Part shown: positions 43,865-54,186 of the stretch, one piece after another
Layout: each line of letters begins with the position of its first letter
Position numbering within the stretch: the stretch's first letter is position 1
Assembly: GCF_003605195.1 (NCBI RefSeq)
Contig: NZ_QYOS01000022.1
Coordinates: forward strand, 186,001 to 250,000
Length of the DNA: 64,000 nucleotides
Origin: Aurantiacibacter odishensis
GTDB lineage: Bacteria; Pseudomonadota; Alphaproteobacteria; Sphingomonadales; Sphingomonadaceae
Direction of reading: 5' to 3'
Notes under the pieces: generated by a model
What the model saw: the letters and a program-made list of their open reading frames with translations, nothing else
What the model was told of the DNA's origin: nothing
Databases searched by the model: none
Program-made: the position numbers and the translations under genes

Positions 43865-46135
43865 CTATTCAACCTCGATTTCGCGCTCCTGCGCCCAGGC
43901 CTGCAGGGCCGCGCGCATATCAGGCGGGGGATTGGCCAGCCATTCTCTCATAGCCTGACCGATTTCACGGGTATCGACCTTGCGGACCAGTTCCTTGATC
44001 GGACCGACGCCTGCAGGCGTGATCGAGAGGCGGCGGATCCCGATGCCCAACAGCGCCAGCGCTTCAAGCCTGCGCCCGCCCATCTCGCCGCAGACGCCAA
44101 GGTCCACGGGATAGCCGACGCAATTCTGCACGACACGGCGCAGGAAGCGCAGGATGGCCGGGCTGACCCAGTCGTACCGCTCCGCCAGCATCGGGTTGGC
44201 CCGGTCTGCGGCGAACAGGAACTGGGTCAGGTCGTTGGTGCCGATGGAAATGAAGGAGAGCTTGGGCAGCAGCAGGTCCAGCGTTTCCGCCAGAGACGGC
44301 ACCTCCAGCATCACGCCGTAGTTGATCGCGGTGGGCAGCTTGTGCTTGCGGGACCTGAGGAAGGCGAGTTGCTGCTCGAACACTTCCTTGGCGGCGTCGA
44401 ACTCCCAGGGTTCGGACACCATCGGGAACATCACGTTCAGTTCGCGTCCCGACGCGCCTTCCAGCAGGGCGCGCGCCTGTGCCTTCATCAACCCCTCGCG
44501 TTCCAGCGCCAGGCGCAGCGCGCGCCAGCCCATCGCGGGGTTCTCGTCCTCTTTGGCGTTATCGCTGGAGATGTAGGGCAGCGACTTGTCGCCGCCGATG
44601 TCCACCGTGCGGAAGATAACCGGCTTGCCCTTCGCCGCGTCCAGCACGTCGCGGTAAAGGCGCGCCTGCCGCTCTCGCTGCGGCAGGGCGGCGGAGACGA
44701 GGAACTGGAATTCGGTGCGATAAAGGCCGATGCCGTCGGCGCCGGTCATGGCCAGCATGGCCACGTCGTCGCGCAGTCCGGCATTCATCATAACCTGGAT
44801 ACGCTCGCCATCGCGGGTGAAAGGCTCCACATCGCGCAGCTTGGCGTAGCTCGCCTTCTTCTCCTTGCTGCGGGCAAAGCGCGCCTCGAACGCGTTCAGC
44901 ACGCCGCTGGACGGGCGCACCGTGACCTTGCCGGCATCGCCGTCTACCAGCATTTCGTCGCCTTCACGCACCAGCCCGCGAATGTTGGAGCATCGCCCGA
45001 TTACAGGAATGCCCATTGCCCGGGCCACGATCACCACATGCGCCGTCAGCGAACCCTGTTCCAGCACCACGCCTTTCAGGCGGCGCTTGTCGTATTCCAG
45101 CAGTTCGGCAGGGCCGAGGTTTTTGGCAACGAGGATGGAATCGGCCGCGAGGCCCTTTTGTGCGGCTGTGCCGAGCTGGCCGGACACGATACGGATGAGG
45201 CGGTTGGCCAGATCTTCCAGATCGTGCATCCGGTCCTGCAACAGCGGGTCCTGAATCTCACGCATGCGCTGGCGGGTGCGCTGCTGCACGCGTTCGATCG
45301 CGGCTTCCGCCGTCAGGCCGGAATCGATCGCCTCGTTGATGCGGCGGCTCCAGCCTTCGTCGTAGGCGAACATCTTGTAGGTCTCGAGCACCTGCTCGTG
45401 CTCTCCGTCCACACCGAATTCGGCCTGGCTCGCCATGTTGTCGATCTGCTCGCGCATCCGGTCGAAAGCGAGATAGACGCGCTCGCGCTCGGCTTCGGTA
45501 TCCTCGGCCACGGTCTGCTCGATAGTGACGCGCGGCTGGTGGAACACCGCCTTGCCGATGGCGAGGCCCTTCACCAGTTTCAGACCATCGATGATGACTT
45601 GGCCGGAATGCGCTTCTGGGAGGCGATCCAGCTCTTCTGCATCGACCAGACCTGCATTGTTTATGAGCTCTGCCAGCACCATGGCGGTGGTCTGCAGCGC
45701 CTCGATCTCCACTTCCTCGTACTTGCGCGGTTCGGCATGCTGCACGGTCAGCACGCCGATGGACCGTTCACGTCGCACGATCGGCACGCCGGCGAAGGAG
45801 TGGAAACTTTCCTCACCTGTTTCGGGGCGGTACTGGAATTCGGGGTGGGTGGCCGCTTCGGCCAGGTTCAGCGTCTCGATGTTCTGGGCGATCGTGCCGG
45901 TCAGCCCCTCTCCCACGCCGAGGCGCGTGACGTGCACGGCGGCCTGGTTCAGCCCGCGCGTGGCGAACAGTTCCAGCATTCCCTCGCGCAGGAGGTAGAT
46001 CGAGCAGACCTCGCTATCGAGCGCCTCGCCGATGGTTTCCACCACCTGGTTCAGCTTGGCCTGCGCATGGGTGCGCGATGCCATCACCTCGTGGAGGCTG
46101 GTAAGAATCTGTCTGGCGGAAGAGGCGGCGGTCAT
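43865..46135 (-). CDS. ptsP: PTSNtr phosphoenolpyruvate-protein phosphotransferase
   Basis: This 756-residue enzyme I (nitrogen type) has an N-terminal GAF domain (about 1-170), a PEP-utilising N domain and mobile domain with the phospho-His in GSLTAHVVIVARAMGIP, and a PEP-binding C-terminal barrel ending with IGTNDLTQFLFAADR and VCGEMGG. It phosphorylates NPr from PEP and regulates potassium, nitrogen and carbon processes through EIIANtr. No ptsO or ptsN is in the window. Confidence 0.96.
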   Translation of the reverse strand: MTAASSARQILTSLHEVMASRTHAQAKLNQVVETIGEALDSEVCSIYLLREGMLELFATRGLNQAAVHVTRLGVGEGLTGTIAQNIETLNLAEAATHPEFQYRPETGEESFHSFAGVPIVRRERSIGVLTVQHAEPRKYEEVEIEALQTTAMVLAELINNAGLVDAEELDRLPEAHSGQVIIDGLKLVKGLAIGKAVFHQPRVTIEQTVAEDTEAERERVYLAFDRMREQIDNMASQAEFGVDGEHEQVLETYKMFAYDEGWSRRINEAIDSGLTAEAAIERVQQRTRQRMREIQDPLLQDRMHDLEDLANRLIRIVSGQLGTAAQKGLAADSILVAKNLGPAELLEYDKRRLKGVVLEQGSLTAHVVIVARAMGIPVIGRCSNIRGLVREGDEMLVDGDAGKVTVRPSSGVLNAFEARFARSKEKKASYAKLRDVEPFTRDGERIQVMMNAGLRDDVAMLAMTGADGIGLYRTEFQFLVSAALPQRERQARLYRDVLDAAKGKPVIFRTVDIGGDKSLPYISSDNAKEDENPAMGWRALRLALEREGLMKAQARALLEGASGRELNVMFPMVSEPWEFDAAKEVFEQQLAFLRSRKHKLPTAINYGVMLEVPSLAETLDLLLPKLSFISIGTNDLTQFLFAADRANPMLAERYDWVSPAILRFLRRVVQNCVGYPVDLGVCGEMGGRRLEALALLGIGIRRLSITPAGVGPIKELVRKVDTREIGQAMREWLANPPPDMRAALQAWAQEREIEVE

Positions 46136-46230
46136 CTCTGGACCGGCCTATAGCACATTATGCAAACCCGCAAATTCCCGACCTTGCCCCGGCATCTCTT
46201 AAATCTGGGGCGAAGGCCGGAAATTCATCC

Positions 46231-46260
46231 GTTCGTCGTCCGTCGGTTCGTCGTCCGTTG
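46231..46260. repeat. 15-base tandem repeat, two copies
   Basis: GTTCGTCGTCCGTCG (46231-46245) and GTTCGTCGTCCGTTG (46246-46260) are adjacent with one mismatch. They lie between ptsP and the minus-strand DUF465 gene. There is no evident function; replication slippage is likely. Confidence 0.6.
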
Positions 46261-46270
46261 GTTCAGAGCC

Positions 46271-46426
46271 TCAATGAAGCGCGATCTCTTCCTTGATGGC
46301 GAGTTTCTGCTTCTTGAGTGCCTGGATTTTCGCACTGTCGGGCGAGGGGCGGTTCATTTCATCGCGTAGCCGACGGTCGAGCCCTTCGTGCTTTTGCTGG
46401 AGGGCTTGGACGTGCGAAGTTTCCAT
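46271..46426 (-). CDS. DUF465/YdcH family small protein
   Basis: This 51-residue protein is almost all helix (METSHVQALQQKHEGLDRRL onward), with the DUF465 pattern of a Lys/Glu-rich helical hairpin ending KKQKLAIKEEIALH. An AAGGAGA sits eight bases before the start on this strand. The family function is unknown. The open frame continues upstream, but the extension lacks conserved sequence. The gene diverges from a second DUF465 gene at 46650. Confidence 0.85.
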   Translation of the reverse strand: METSHVQALQQKHEGLDRRLRDEMNRPSPDSAKIQALKKQKLAIKEEIALH

Positions 46427-46649
46427 GAGGCAGTCTCCTTGACAGTCTGGGCCGGTAAAAGCCCGGCCCGTGTGGTGACCCAGCACGGCAGACTGCCCTT
46501 CGACTCGCGAGACAGCAGCCTCCGCGCGATTGTCATGAAACCACAACATTCCTAATTCTCCAAATGGCGCGGCGACGAATTGCCCTGTAAGGCCGATGTT
46601 CCGCCACGCGGCACTTGCCGGGTACAAAGAGAGGCAGGAAGAAGGCAGC

Positions 46650-46847
46650 ATGACCGAAGACGAAATGCGCAAGCGTCTTGCCGCCCTGAAGGTGGAGCAC
46701 CGCGATCTCGACATCGCGATCGAAGCGCTGGTGAGTGCCGGTGGACCGGACCAGTTGCAGGTCGCGCGGCTGAAAAAGCGCAAGCTGCGTCTTCGCGACC
46801 AGATCAGCCATATCGAGGATCATCTGACACCTGACATCATCGCCTGA
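46650..46847 (+). CDS. DUF465/YdcH family small protein
   Basis: This 65-residue helical protein begins MTEDEMRKRLAALKVEHRDLD and includes the family segment RLKKRKLRLRDQI. AGGAAG lies nine bases before its ATG. It is a divergent neighbour of the other DUF465 gene, 223 bases away, so the two probably arose by duplication. rcdA follows 109 bases later. Function unknown. Confidence 0.88.
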   Translation: MTEDEMRKRLAALKVEHRDLDIAIEALVSAGGPDQLQVARLKKRKLRLRDQISHIEDHLTPDIIA

Positions 46848-46956
46848 ACCGCTCCCGTGAAAACCGTTTCCCAACGGGACAGGCCGGATTCGCTGCCGAA
46901 ATTAACCTTTCCGCGAGTGGCAGGCACCTGCGGGTTTGGCTAAGGCTGGCAATTCC

Positions 46957-47417
46957 ATGACAATGCCTGCCACCATAACGCCCTCGATCATCGAAACGCT
47001 TTACGAAGACGCCCTGCTGCTGGCGGACGAGGCCCGCGCCTCGTTCGACCTGGACGACAGTTTCCGCAGCGGCGGCGAAGATGCGAGCGTCGCCCGCGTG
47101 GCGATGAGTTGCGAGGCCTTGCGCACCACCACGCGGATGATGCACGCGATCGCGTGGCTGCTGAACCAGAAGGCCTATTTTGCAGGCGAGATCAGCGAGT
47201 TCCAGTTGCGCCACCACGGGCGCCTGCCACCTCCCCAGCCGCAGCCTGCGCAAGAAGAGCTGGCCCTGCTGCCGCCCTACATCGCCGACCTGGTGGACCG
47301 TTCCGTCCAGTTCTACGCCCGGATAGAGCGGCTGGACCGCGCGTGGCGAAAGCGCTTCGAATTGCAGCCCGCTGCCGTCCATCGCCTGCGCGAACGGCTG
47401 GGCTACGCCTTCGCCCG

Positions 47418-47421
<4 letters not shown>
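46957..47421 (+). CDS. rcdA: DUF1465 protein, RcdA (CtrA degradation regulator) homologue
   Basis: This 154-residue protein begins near TITPSIIETLYEDALLLADEAR and contains ALRTTTRMMHAIAWLLNQKAYF, the DUF1465/RcdA core. In Caulobacter RcdA is a ClpXP adaptor that brings CtrA for degradation in the cell cycle. Start ATG 46957 is chosen since AAGG is placed upstream; ATG 46963 is also possible. The stop overlaps the glpK stop on the other strand by four bases. Confidence 0.85.
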
Positions 47422-48893
<1,472 letters not shown>

Positions 48894-48918
48894 TGGATTT
48901 CCTCTCCTTTATCGCCAT

Positions 48919-49800
48919 ATGCACAGCATGTCCCTGCCCCCGCAACCCTGGCCGACAGGCAGCGCCGAACAGCTTGAACCGCTGGTGCGCCGCGTGCTCG
49001 CGCCCAACGCCTCGCCTTTCACCTACACCGGCACGCAGACCTACCTCGTCGGCGGCAATGAAGGGCTGGCGGTGATCGACCCCGGTCCGGCGGACAAGGA
49101 GCACCTCGCCGCGCTCGGGTCCGCCATCGGCGAGGCCAAGGTCTGCGCGATCATGTGCACCCACACCCACCGCGATCACTCGCCCGCCGCTGCCCCTCTG
49201 GCGGCAGCGACGGGCGCGCCCATCGTCGGCTGCGCGCCGCTACACATCCACAGCGATGCCCCGCGCGTGGATGCCCCGTTCGACCAGTCCTACGAGCCGG
49301 ACCGGGTGATGGAGCACGGCGAGGCGATGACCGGCCCCGGCTGGACCTTGCGCGCCGTGGCGACGCCGGGGCACACCTCCAACCACCTGTGCTTCACGCT
49401 GGAGGAAAGCGGCGCGGTGTTCACCGGCGACCACGTGATGGGCTGGTCCACCAGCGTCGTCGTGCCACCAGACGGCGACATGGCGGACTACATGGCCAGC
49501 CTGCACCTGCTCTACGAGCGTGAGCAGGACCGCATCTACTATCCCGCCCACGGTCCCGCGATAGAGAAGCCGAAGCAACTCGTGCGCGGGATGATCGGCC
49601 ATCGCCGCCAGCGCGAGCGCCAGATCCTGCGCCTGCTGGGCGAGGAAGCGCGCTCCATCGCAGCGCTGGTTCCGGTGATGTACAAGGGCGTTTCGGAGAA
49701 GCTCTGGCCCGCCGCAGGACAAAGTGTGCTCGCCCACCTGCTCGATCTGGAACGCCGCGGCGAAGTGCAACGTTCTGAGGACATATGGCAGGCGACCTGA
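48919..49800 (+). CDS. MBL-fold metallo-hydrolase (LACTB2-like)
   Basis: This 293-residue metallo-beta-lactamase-fold protein has the zinc motif THTHRDHSPAA, a later His in TPGHTSNH and Asp in FTGDHVMG, with YPAHGP, followed by a C-terminal winged-helix-like region. This layout matches the LACTB2-type branch, some members of which are nucleases. Substrate unknown. ATG 48919 or 48928 can start it. It overlaps the DUF4230 gene by 16 bases. Confidence 0.88.
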   Translation: MHSMSLPPQPWPTGSAEQLEPLVRRVLAPNASPFTYTGTQTYLVGGNEGLAVIDPGPADKEHLAALGSAIGEAKVCAIMCTHTHRDHSPAAAPLAAATGAPIVGCAPLHIHSDAPRVDAPFDQSYEPDRVMEHGEAMTGPGWTLRAVATPGHTSNHLCFTLEESGAVFTGDHVMGWSTSVVVPPDGDMADYMASLHLLYEREQDRIYYPAHGPAIEKPKQLVRGMIGHRRQRERQILRLLGEEARSIAALVPVMYKGVSEKLWPAAGQSVLAHLLDLERRGEVQRSEDIWQAT

Positions 49801-50480
49801 AACACGACGAGAGCACGCGCATCGGCGCAGCACCCCCTCCCGCAGGTCCGCCCCCGGCCCGCACGGTGCCGAAAGGCGCGCCTTGGATCGTGGTCCTGCT
49901 GCTGATCGCCGCGCTGGCCTGGCTCGCCTACGAGAAATGGGGACCGGAAGAGCGCGGCGATATCGTTGCAACCTCGATGATCGCGTTCGAGAAGCAGAAC
50001 GCCCTCACGGTCTTTTCCAGCCGGTTCGACGTGGTGGCCGAAAGCGTCAGTACGCCCAGCGTCGGCCCGTTCGAGGTGGAATCGCTGCAATCGCGCCAGG
50101 CCATGATCGTACCCGCTACGGTGGAATACCGCCTGGACCTGTCGGAAATGGACCGCGGGAACTTCGATTGGGACGAAGCGGCCCAGAGCCTGTCCGTCAC
50201 GCTGCCGCCGCTCGAAGTCTCGCAGCCCAACCTCAACGAGGCCGAGGCGCGCTATTTCACCGATGGCCTCTACGTCAGCCGCGATGCGTCCGTCTCGCTC
50301 AGCCGCAACAATTCGCGGCAGGCGGCGGAGCGTGCGAACGATTTTGCCCGCAATCCCGAAGTGATGGGCCTCGCCCGTAGCGCCGCGCGAGACGCGGTGC
50401 GGCAGAACCTTGCCATTCCGCTGCAAGTCGCCGGATTCGGCGAAGTGGAAGTGCGGGTGCGCTTTCCCGACGAAGGGTAG
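49785..50480 (+). CDS. DUF4230 domain protein, single membrane anchor
   Basis: This 231-residue protein has a Pro-rich N-terminus, one membrane helix (about 33-50) and a DUF4230 domain. The start lies 16 bases inside the MBL gene, so the two are coupled. The domain is found in predicted envelope proteins; function unknown. It converges on the MFS gene. Confidence 0.85.
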   Translation: MAGDLKHDESTRIGAAPPPAGPPPARTVPKGAPWIVVLLLIAALAWLAYEKWGPEERGDIVATSMIAFEKQNALTVFSSRFDVVAESVSTPSVGPFEVESLQSRQAMIVPATVEYRLDLSEMDRGNFDWDEAAQSLSVTLPPLEVSQPNLNEAEARYFTDGLYVSRDASVSLSRNNSRQAAERANDFARNPEVMGLARSAARDAVRQNLAIPLQVAGFGEVEVRVRFPDEG

Positions 50481-50483
50481 CGA

Positions 50484-51710
50484 TCAGGCGGGGCCTTCGC
50501 CCTCGTCCTCCAGAACGGCGGCCATGGGCGTGGTTCGCGGCAGAGACTGGAAATCCTGCTGGTCCGCTTCGGGCACCGGCTGGCTGACCGCCATGCGCCA
50601 CAGCCCGAACAGCGCGCCGCCCAGCGCCACCACGCCGATGGCGCCGAACAGCCCCGGCGGTCCCAATGTCGCCATGCCGACAGATCCCAGCATCGGTCCG
50701 CCCGCCGCGCCCACGGAATAGACCAGCACCAGACCACTGCTCGCGCCCACGCGCTCGCTCTCGTCCAGGTGGTCGTTCGAGTGGGCAATGCACAGCGGAT
50801 AAAGCGCGAAGGAGAAGCCGCCGAACAGCGCGCCCACGGCAAAGATCGCCAGCGGCTCTTGCACGAAAGCAAGCGCGCCGCAGAGCGCGGTGGTGACGAA
50901 CATGCAGGCGATGATCACGCGGCGACGGTCGAACCTGTCTGACAGGCGGCCCAGCGGATATTGCAGCACCACGCCGCCAGTGATCACGCACGATGTGAAA
51001 AGCGCGATCTGCGACAGCGGCAGGCCCATGCGCTGCACGAACACCGCGCCAAGGGCATAGAACGCGCCCAGCATCACGCCGTTGGACAGCGTGCCGACCA
51101 CGCCCAATGGCGATGCCTCGTAGAGCCGCTTCAAGCTGAAGGGCGCCACTTCCTCCAACACCGGTTGCTGAATCTTCGTCAGCACCACCGGCAGCACCGA
51201 GAGCGAGAGCAGCACCGCCGAGGCCATGAACGGCAGGGCGGGGGAATTGTCGCCAAGATTGAGAAGGAACTGGCCGACAGCCTGCCCGGCGTAGAGCGCG
51301 ATCATGTAGGCTGCCAGGATCGCGCTGCGGTTGTCGGGCTTCGCCACGCGGTTGAGCCAGCTTTCCAGGCACACGAACACCCCGCTCATGGCGAAGCCGT
51401 CGGCAAAGCGCAGCACCACCCACAGCATCGGCGCATCGATGATCGCGTAAGTTAGCGAACTGGCGGAATAGAACGAGACGAAAGCGGCAAAGGCGCGGAT
51501 ATGGCCGACGCGCGCAATCAGCGGGGACACGCGCAGTGCGCCGAGCGTCAGCCCGCCGAAATAGCTGGTGGCGACAAGGCCGATCAGCAGCGCGCCCTGC
51601 CCCGCCTGTTCCAGCCGGATGGCGATAAGCGTGCTGAGAAATCCGCTCCCCGCCATCAGGACGAAGATCGCCAGCAACAATGTGCGCACCGAATTGAGCG
51701 AGCCGATCAT
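50484..51710 (-). CDS. MFS transporter, YcaD-like
   Basis: This 408-residue protein has 12 predicted membrane helices. FADGFAMSGVFVCLESWLNR and YPLGRLSDRFDRRRVI (MFS A-type loop) place it close to YcaD-type transporters. Substrate unknown. It converges on the DUF4230 gene with three bases between stops. Confidence 0.88.
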   Translation of the reverse strand: MIGSLNSVRTLLLAIFVLMAGSGFLSTLIAIRLEQAGQGALLIGLVATSYFGGLTLGALRVSPLIARVGHIRAFAAFVSFYSASSLTYAIIDAPMLWVVLRFADGFAMSGVFVCLESWLNRVAKPDNRSAILAAYMIALYAGQAVGQFLLNLGDNSPALPFMASAVLLSLSVLPVVLTKIQQPVLEEVAPFSLKRLYEASPLGVVGTLSNGVMLGAFYALGAVFVQRMGLPLSQIALFTSCVITGGVVLQYPLGRLSDRFDRRRVIIACMFVTTALCGALAFVQEPLAIFAVGALFGGFSFALYPLCIAHSNDHLDESERVGASSGLVLVYSVGAAGGPMLGSVGMATLGPPGLFGAIGVVALGGALFGLWRMAVSQPVPEADQQDFQSLPRTTPMAAVLEDEGEGPA

Positions 51711-51809
51711 TGGCCGCCTCTAGGCCCCTTGCGGCGGTGTTTCCACCCCGTATTCGCCGCTGCCTGCGCGCTGCTGGACACGCCTCTCCCGCCCGCATAG
51801 GGACGGGCC

Positions 51810-52154
51810 ATGGACACGATCTCTTTCGAACAATTCATGGCGGTAGACATCCGCTGCGGCACCGTTGTCGATGCGCAGCCTTTTCCCGAAGCGCGCAAGC
51901 CCGCGATCAAGCTGTGGGTCGATTTCGGCGCAGAGATCGGGGTGAAGAAGTCTTCGGCCCAGATCACCGATCACTACACGCCAGAAGGGCTGATCGGGCG
52001 CAAGGTGATGGCCGTAGTCAACTTCCCGCCGCGCCAGATCGGGCCTTTCATGTCCGAGATACTGGTGCTGGGCTTTCCCGATGCAGACGGCGCGATCGTT
52101 CTGGCAGGGCCGGACAAAGGCTTCGACCTTCCCGACGGCGCGCGGCTCGCTTAG
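51810..52154 (+). CDS. csaA: CsaA-type tRNA-binding (OB-fold) protein
   Basis: This 114-residue protein is the CsaA/TRBD OB fold, with FMAVDIRCGTVVDAQPFPEARKPAIKLWVDFG and QIGPFMSEILVLG. CsaA is described as a chaperone linked to protein export and as a tRNA-binding module. The gene's last bases overlap the stop of the opposing TPR-sulfotransferase gene. Confidence 0.92.
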   Translation: MDTISFEQFMAVDIRCGTVVDAQPFPEARKPAIKLWVDFGAEIGVKKSSAQITDHYTPEGLIGRKVMAVVNFPPRQIGPFMSEILVLGFPDADGAIVLAGPDKGFDLPDGARLA

Positions 52155-54103
52155 CCGGGAAATCCCAGCGCGGCGCGCAGGTCTCCCAGCCACGGATCGT
52201 AGGGCACCCAGGCCCCCTGCCCGCTGCGGTTGATTGGCTGGCGCACCTGTTCGCTGCTGGCCGTGCGCACCGCGCGGCTGGTCTGGTGGAAGTTGAGGCA
52301 GGCTTCCTCGAACGGCAGCCCGCAATAGTCGAGCATCCGGCGGATCTGGCCTTCGGGATCGTCGAGCACGTCCTCGTGCTGCACGCGCAGAACCTTGCCC
52401 GGCAAGACCGCGTCCCAGTGCTCCATCAGGTCGACATAGTCGGCGAAGTAGCGACCGATCTCGGTCAGGCCATAGGTGAACTCCTGCCCCTCTGCGAACA
52501 GCTGCTTGAAGCCGGAAAAGCAGCAATCCATCGGCGCACGGCGGGCATCGATGATCTTCGCGTTCGGCAGTATCAGGTGAATGAGGCCGATGTGCCTGAA
52601 ATTGTTCGGCATCTTGTCGATGAAGAAGGGCGCGCCCTGACGGTGGATCGCCGTATTCTCGAAATACTGCTGGCCGAACTTCTGTAGCTGCTCGCCCGTC
52701 AGGTCGTGCAGCACTTCAGGGTAGTTCGATTGCCCCGCCTTGCGTCCGCGCAGCCGGTGGGCGAGTGCGAGAATATCGGGCAGTTCCATCGTGCCATCGA
52801 CCTGCGAATGGCTGGCAAGGATCTGCTCCAGCAGGGTGGAACCCGCGCGCGGCAGGCCGAGAATGAAGATCGGATCAGGCGCGTCATGGCCCTCCCCTTC
52901 GTGCTTCGCGAACAGTTCCGGCGTGCAGACCTCGCGCTGCTTCGCCAATTCGGCACTCATGGCATCGGCATCGTAACGCGTCTGCGCTCGTTTCAGGGCG
53001 TTGCCCCGCTCGTAATGCTGGAAACTGGCCTCGTAATTCTCGCGGTCCTCGTGCGCCTTGCCGAGCGCGAAGGAAAGGTGAACGCGGTCCATGAATGCAA
53101 GATCGGGCCGCGCCGCCTGCTCCTCCATCTGCGCCATTTCCGCGTCGCTGAAGCGATAGGTCTTGAGGTTTGCGAGCGCATACCAGGCATCGCCGTGGTC
53201 GGGCTTGGTGGCAAAGGCGGCGCGGTAGCTCTCGATGGCCTTCCCGGTCTCGCCCGTGGTTTTCAGCGCATGACCGCGGCTGGTGAGCGTGGCGGGATCG
53301 CCCGGCACCTTTTCCAGCACCTTGTCGAACAGGGCGAAGGCGCGGTCGTAATCGCCGGTCTGCATGGATTCGATGGCGAGGTGCGACTGGAACAGCGGGT
53401 TGTCGGGGTCGCTCTCATAGAGGCTCTGCGCCTCCTCGCGCGCCCGGTCGAACTTCTGGCGACGGCGCAGCGCGTCGATGTAGTCGAGCCGCACTTGCAC
53501 GTTCTCGGGCTCAAACACGCGGGCGCTTTCCAGCAGGAATTCCGCATCGTCGAGAATGCCCAGCTTGATCCCGATCTGCGCCAGAAGCCGCATTCCCTCG
53601 ACACTCTTTGGGTTGGCGCGCAGGTAATGGCGGCAGATTTCCTCGGCCCGCAGAACGCGGCCTTCGTGCAGGTGGTGGGTGACGGCCACCAGCTCTCGCG
53701 GCAGGCTGGCGAGGCGCTGCGCCTGGGCCTGCGCGGCCCTCGCCGCCGTCCCGTCCTGCAATTCGCCAAGCGCGCGCCAGCTGGCATCGAGTGCCGGGTT
53801 GAACCGCACCGCGCGCTGGAAGGCGGCGATGGCCTGCGCGCTGTTGCCCTGCGAACGGGCGAGGTGCCCAGCCTCCTGCCAGGCGCGGCCGTATTCGGGC
53901 ATGGCGGCGTGCAGGCGGGCGAGCATGTCCGCGGCTTCTGCGTGGCGATTGCAATAACGCAGGGCGACGGCAGCCATGTATAGCGCCTCGCCGTCGCCGG
54001 GATCGCCGGCCAGTACGCCTTCGGCCAGCGCGAGACCTTGCGCGAAGTCGCCCGACTGCATCGCCTTCTGCGCCAGAGCCAGTTGTTCGTCGCGGTTATC
54101 CAT
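52151..54103 (-). CDS. TPR-repeat sulfotransferase
   Basis: This 650-residue protein has an N-terminal array of TPR repeats (about 1-330) and a C-terminal sulfotransferase domain with the PAPS loop PIFILGLPRAGSTLLEQILAS (about 412-432). It ends in a region rich in Gly/Arg (PINRSGQGAWVPYD). TPR-sulfotransferases are common in sphingomonads and cyanobacteria; the acceptors are mostly unknown. It is preceded by a strong terminator of the next gene upstream on the same strand, so it probably has its own promoter. Confidence 0.88.
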   Translation of the reverse strand: MDNRDEQLALAQKAMQSGDFAQGLALAEGVLAGDPGDGEALYMAAVALRYCNRHAEAADMLARLHAAMPEYGRAWQEAGHLARSQGNSAQAIAAFQRAVRFNPALDASWRALGELQDGTAARAAQAQAQRLASLPRELVAVTHHLHEGRVLRAEEICRHYLRANPKSVEGMRLLAQIGIKLGILDDAEFLLESARVFEPENVQVRLDYIDALRRRQKFDRAREEAQSLYESDPDNPLFQSHLAIESMQTGDYDRAFALFDKVLEKVPGDPATLTSRGHALKTTGETGKAIESYRAAFATKPDHGDAWYALANLKTYRFSDAEMAQMEEQAARPDLAFMDRVHLSFALGKAHEDRENYEASFQHYERGNALKRAQTRYDADAMSAELAKQREVCTPELFAKHEGEGHDAPDPIFILGLPRAGSTLLEQILASHSQVDGTMELPDILALAHRLRGRKAGQSNYPEVLHDLTGEQLQKFGQQYFENTAIHRQGAPFFIDKMPNNFRHIGLIHLILPNAKIIDARRAPMDCCFSGFKQLFAEGQEFTYGLTEIGRYFADYVDLMEHWDAVLPGKVLRVQHEDVLDDPEGQIRRMLDYCGLPFEEACLNFHQTSRAVRTASSEQVRQPINRSGQGAWVPYDPWLGDLRAALGFPG

Positions 54104-54123
54104 GCGCGTGCCCTTAACAAAGC

Positions 54124-54164
54124 AAAGCGGCGGAAGCGAACCCGTCGTCCGCTCCCGCCGCTTT
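54124..54164 (-). terminator. Rho-independent terminator of the TonB receptor gene
   Basis: On the minus strand a 15-base-pair stem (AAAGCGGCGGGAGCG with CGCTTCCGCCGCTTT, one G-T wobble) closes an 11-base loop, then GCTTTGTTAAG follows. It begins 23 bases after the receptor stop and ends before the TPR-sulfotransferase start. Confidence 0.8.
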
Positions 54165-54186
54165 CATTTCAGTCCGTCATTGCGGA

